Of a DNA stretch of 64,000 bases, positions 63,401-64,000 are shown piece after piece. The stretch covers positions 29,923-93,922 of the forward strand of contig NZ_VLKC01000002.1 in assembly GCF_007830295.1 (NCBI RefSeq), given 5' to 3'. Numbering within the stretch: the first letter of the stretch is position 1; each line of letters opens with the position of its first letter. Below the pieces are notes generated by a model that was not told the origin of the DNA, searched no databases, and was given only the letters and a program-made list of their open reading frames with translations. Origin of the DNA: Sporomusa sp. KB1. GTDB lineage: Bacteria > Bacillota > Negativicutes > Sporomusales > Sporomusaceae. The position numbers were made by a program, and so were the translations under genes.

Positions 63401-64000
63401 GTTTCAATCCACGCGCCCGCAAGGAGCGCGACAACGGCGACATATACTTCTCAACCGAATTCGGGTTTCAATCCACGCGCCCGCAAGGAGCGCGACTAAA
63501 GCGGCACAGTCTATGGGGTTAAGCGCAGAAGTTTCAATCCACGCGCCCGCAAGGAGCGCGACGTTGCTTCCGTCCATGCCCTGTGCTGGGAGCTAGTTTC
63601 AATCCACGCGCCCGCAAGGAGCGCGACATGGTGCTGAATAATATAATCAGTCATTGCAAGAGTTTCAATCCACGCGCCCGCAAGGAGCGCGACGAGTGCA
63701 GTTTTTATTTCCTCGAAGTTCCACGAGTTTCAATCCACGCGCCCGCAAGGAGCGCGACCTGGTCCCGCGTTTGCCCCAAATGTAGCTAGTGTTTCAATCC
63801 ACGCGCCCGCAAGGAGCGCGACCTGAGCTACCAAAGAGAAATAACGCTATTGAGTTGTTTCAATCCACGCGCCCGCAAGGAGCGCGACTAAAATAATCAA
63901 TTATGTTTGCCGATTGGCGGGTTTCAATCCACGCGCCCGCAAGGAGCGCGACGTTGATGGTAGTTATCCGATATTCAGTCAATTTGTTTCAATCCACGCG
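60483..64000 (-). CRISPR. CRISPR array, subtype I-C-like repeat, 54 full repeats plus a partial one, runs off the window
   Basis: The 32-base repeat on the plus strand begins GTTTCAATCCACGCGCCC and ends GCAAGGAGCGCGAC, with an internal hairpin CGCGCCC/GGAGCGCG. Read on the minus strand it ends ATTGAAAC, the 5' handle of type I-C crRNAs, so the array is probably transcribed leftward. Copies start at 60483 and 60549 (both degenerate, 4 and 2 mismatches), then 52 apparently identical copies from 60613 to 63921, and a cut copy at 63986. Spacers are 32-35 bases. Degenerate repeats at the left mark the leader-distal end; the leader and cas genes should lie to the right, outside the window. Spacers 61355-61387 and 63304-63336 are identical, and 63109-63141 and 63369-63400 are nearly so. 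Confidence 0.98.

Noticed and set aside
60278..63789. Many open frames with repeated SIHAPARSAT, FNPRARKERD or SRSLRARGLK motifs across the array, on both strands
   Set aside because: They are translations of the CRISPR repeat read in different frames; period and content match the 64-66 base repeat-spacer unit, and none has a ribosome site.

Overview
The window looks like a chromosomal segment of an anaerobic, acetogenic, diderm Firmicute of the Negativicutes, most like Sporomusa or a close relative. Three observations point there together: Firmicute-type regulators and starts (CodY, strong AGGAGG ribosome sites, frequent TTG/GTG starts), a complete RND-MFP-TolC efflux operon that requires an outer membrane, and a methanol:corrinoid methyltransferase system with a methyltetrahydrofolate methyltransferase, as used by methanol-growing acetogens. 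The species is inferred, not proven.

Layout. 1-10045 (minus strand) is a purine/urate-type catabolic cluster equivalent to the E. coli ygeW-ygeX-ygeY-yqeA-ygfK-xdhD group. It holds diaminopropionate ammonia-lyase, an M20 hydrolase, a YgeW carbamoyltransferase and carbamate kinase, then, after a terminator, an NCS2 purine permease, a molybdenum hydroxylase fusion, RidA and the start of YgfK. A near-consensus sigma-54 promoter (10096-10112) and three copies of a palindrome further upstream suggest enhancer-dependent control. 10535-15349 carries secreted proteins (CAP/DUF1036, LprI-like), a DUF2442 protein and a MalT-like LuxR regulator. 15537-21774 holds an M24 peptidase, a GAF-LuxR regulator, MetA (acetyl-type by E111), an MFS transporter and three tandem secreted Q-rich paralogues, one with a 15-residue tandem repeat. 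21902-28185 is the RND pump with its MarR repressor, whose promoter faces the pump promoter across one long palindrome.

28323-38323 contains small envelope-associated proteins, a 1406-residue two-module acyl-CoA dehydratase activase with a TetR regulator, a DHA2 drug exporter, a secreted protein, an XRE regulator, and a CobW GTPase with a small partner. 38565-46264 is the methanol system: MeTr, MtaB and MtaC in one unit; DUF1638, RACE activator, PocR-AraC regulator and a second corrinoid protein in another. CodY follows at 46496-47275, and a candidate CodY box overlaps the mtaC promoter.

47693-54705 is accessory: a small membrane protein, a MATE exporter preceded by a short ORF and an intrinsic terminator, a ferredoxin-nitroreductase, decayed NTF2-like and ABC-transporter fragments, patatin and an M29-like aminopeptidase. 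54777-60003 is a dipeptide/oligopeptide ABC transporter operon whose first permease gene (dppB) is broken. An ISAs1-family transposase remnant follows, and then a CRISPR array (60483 to the window end, 54 full repeats plus one partial) of subtype I-C appearance. It is read on the minus strand with its leader and cas genes presumably beyond 64000. Two overlapping spacers in the array let a TTC PAM be read from the array itself.
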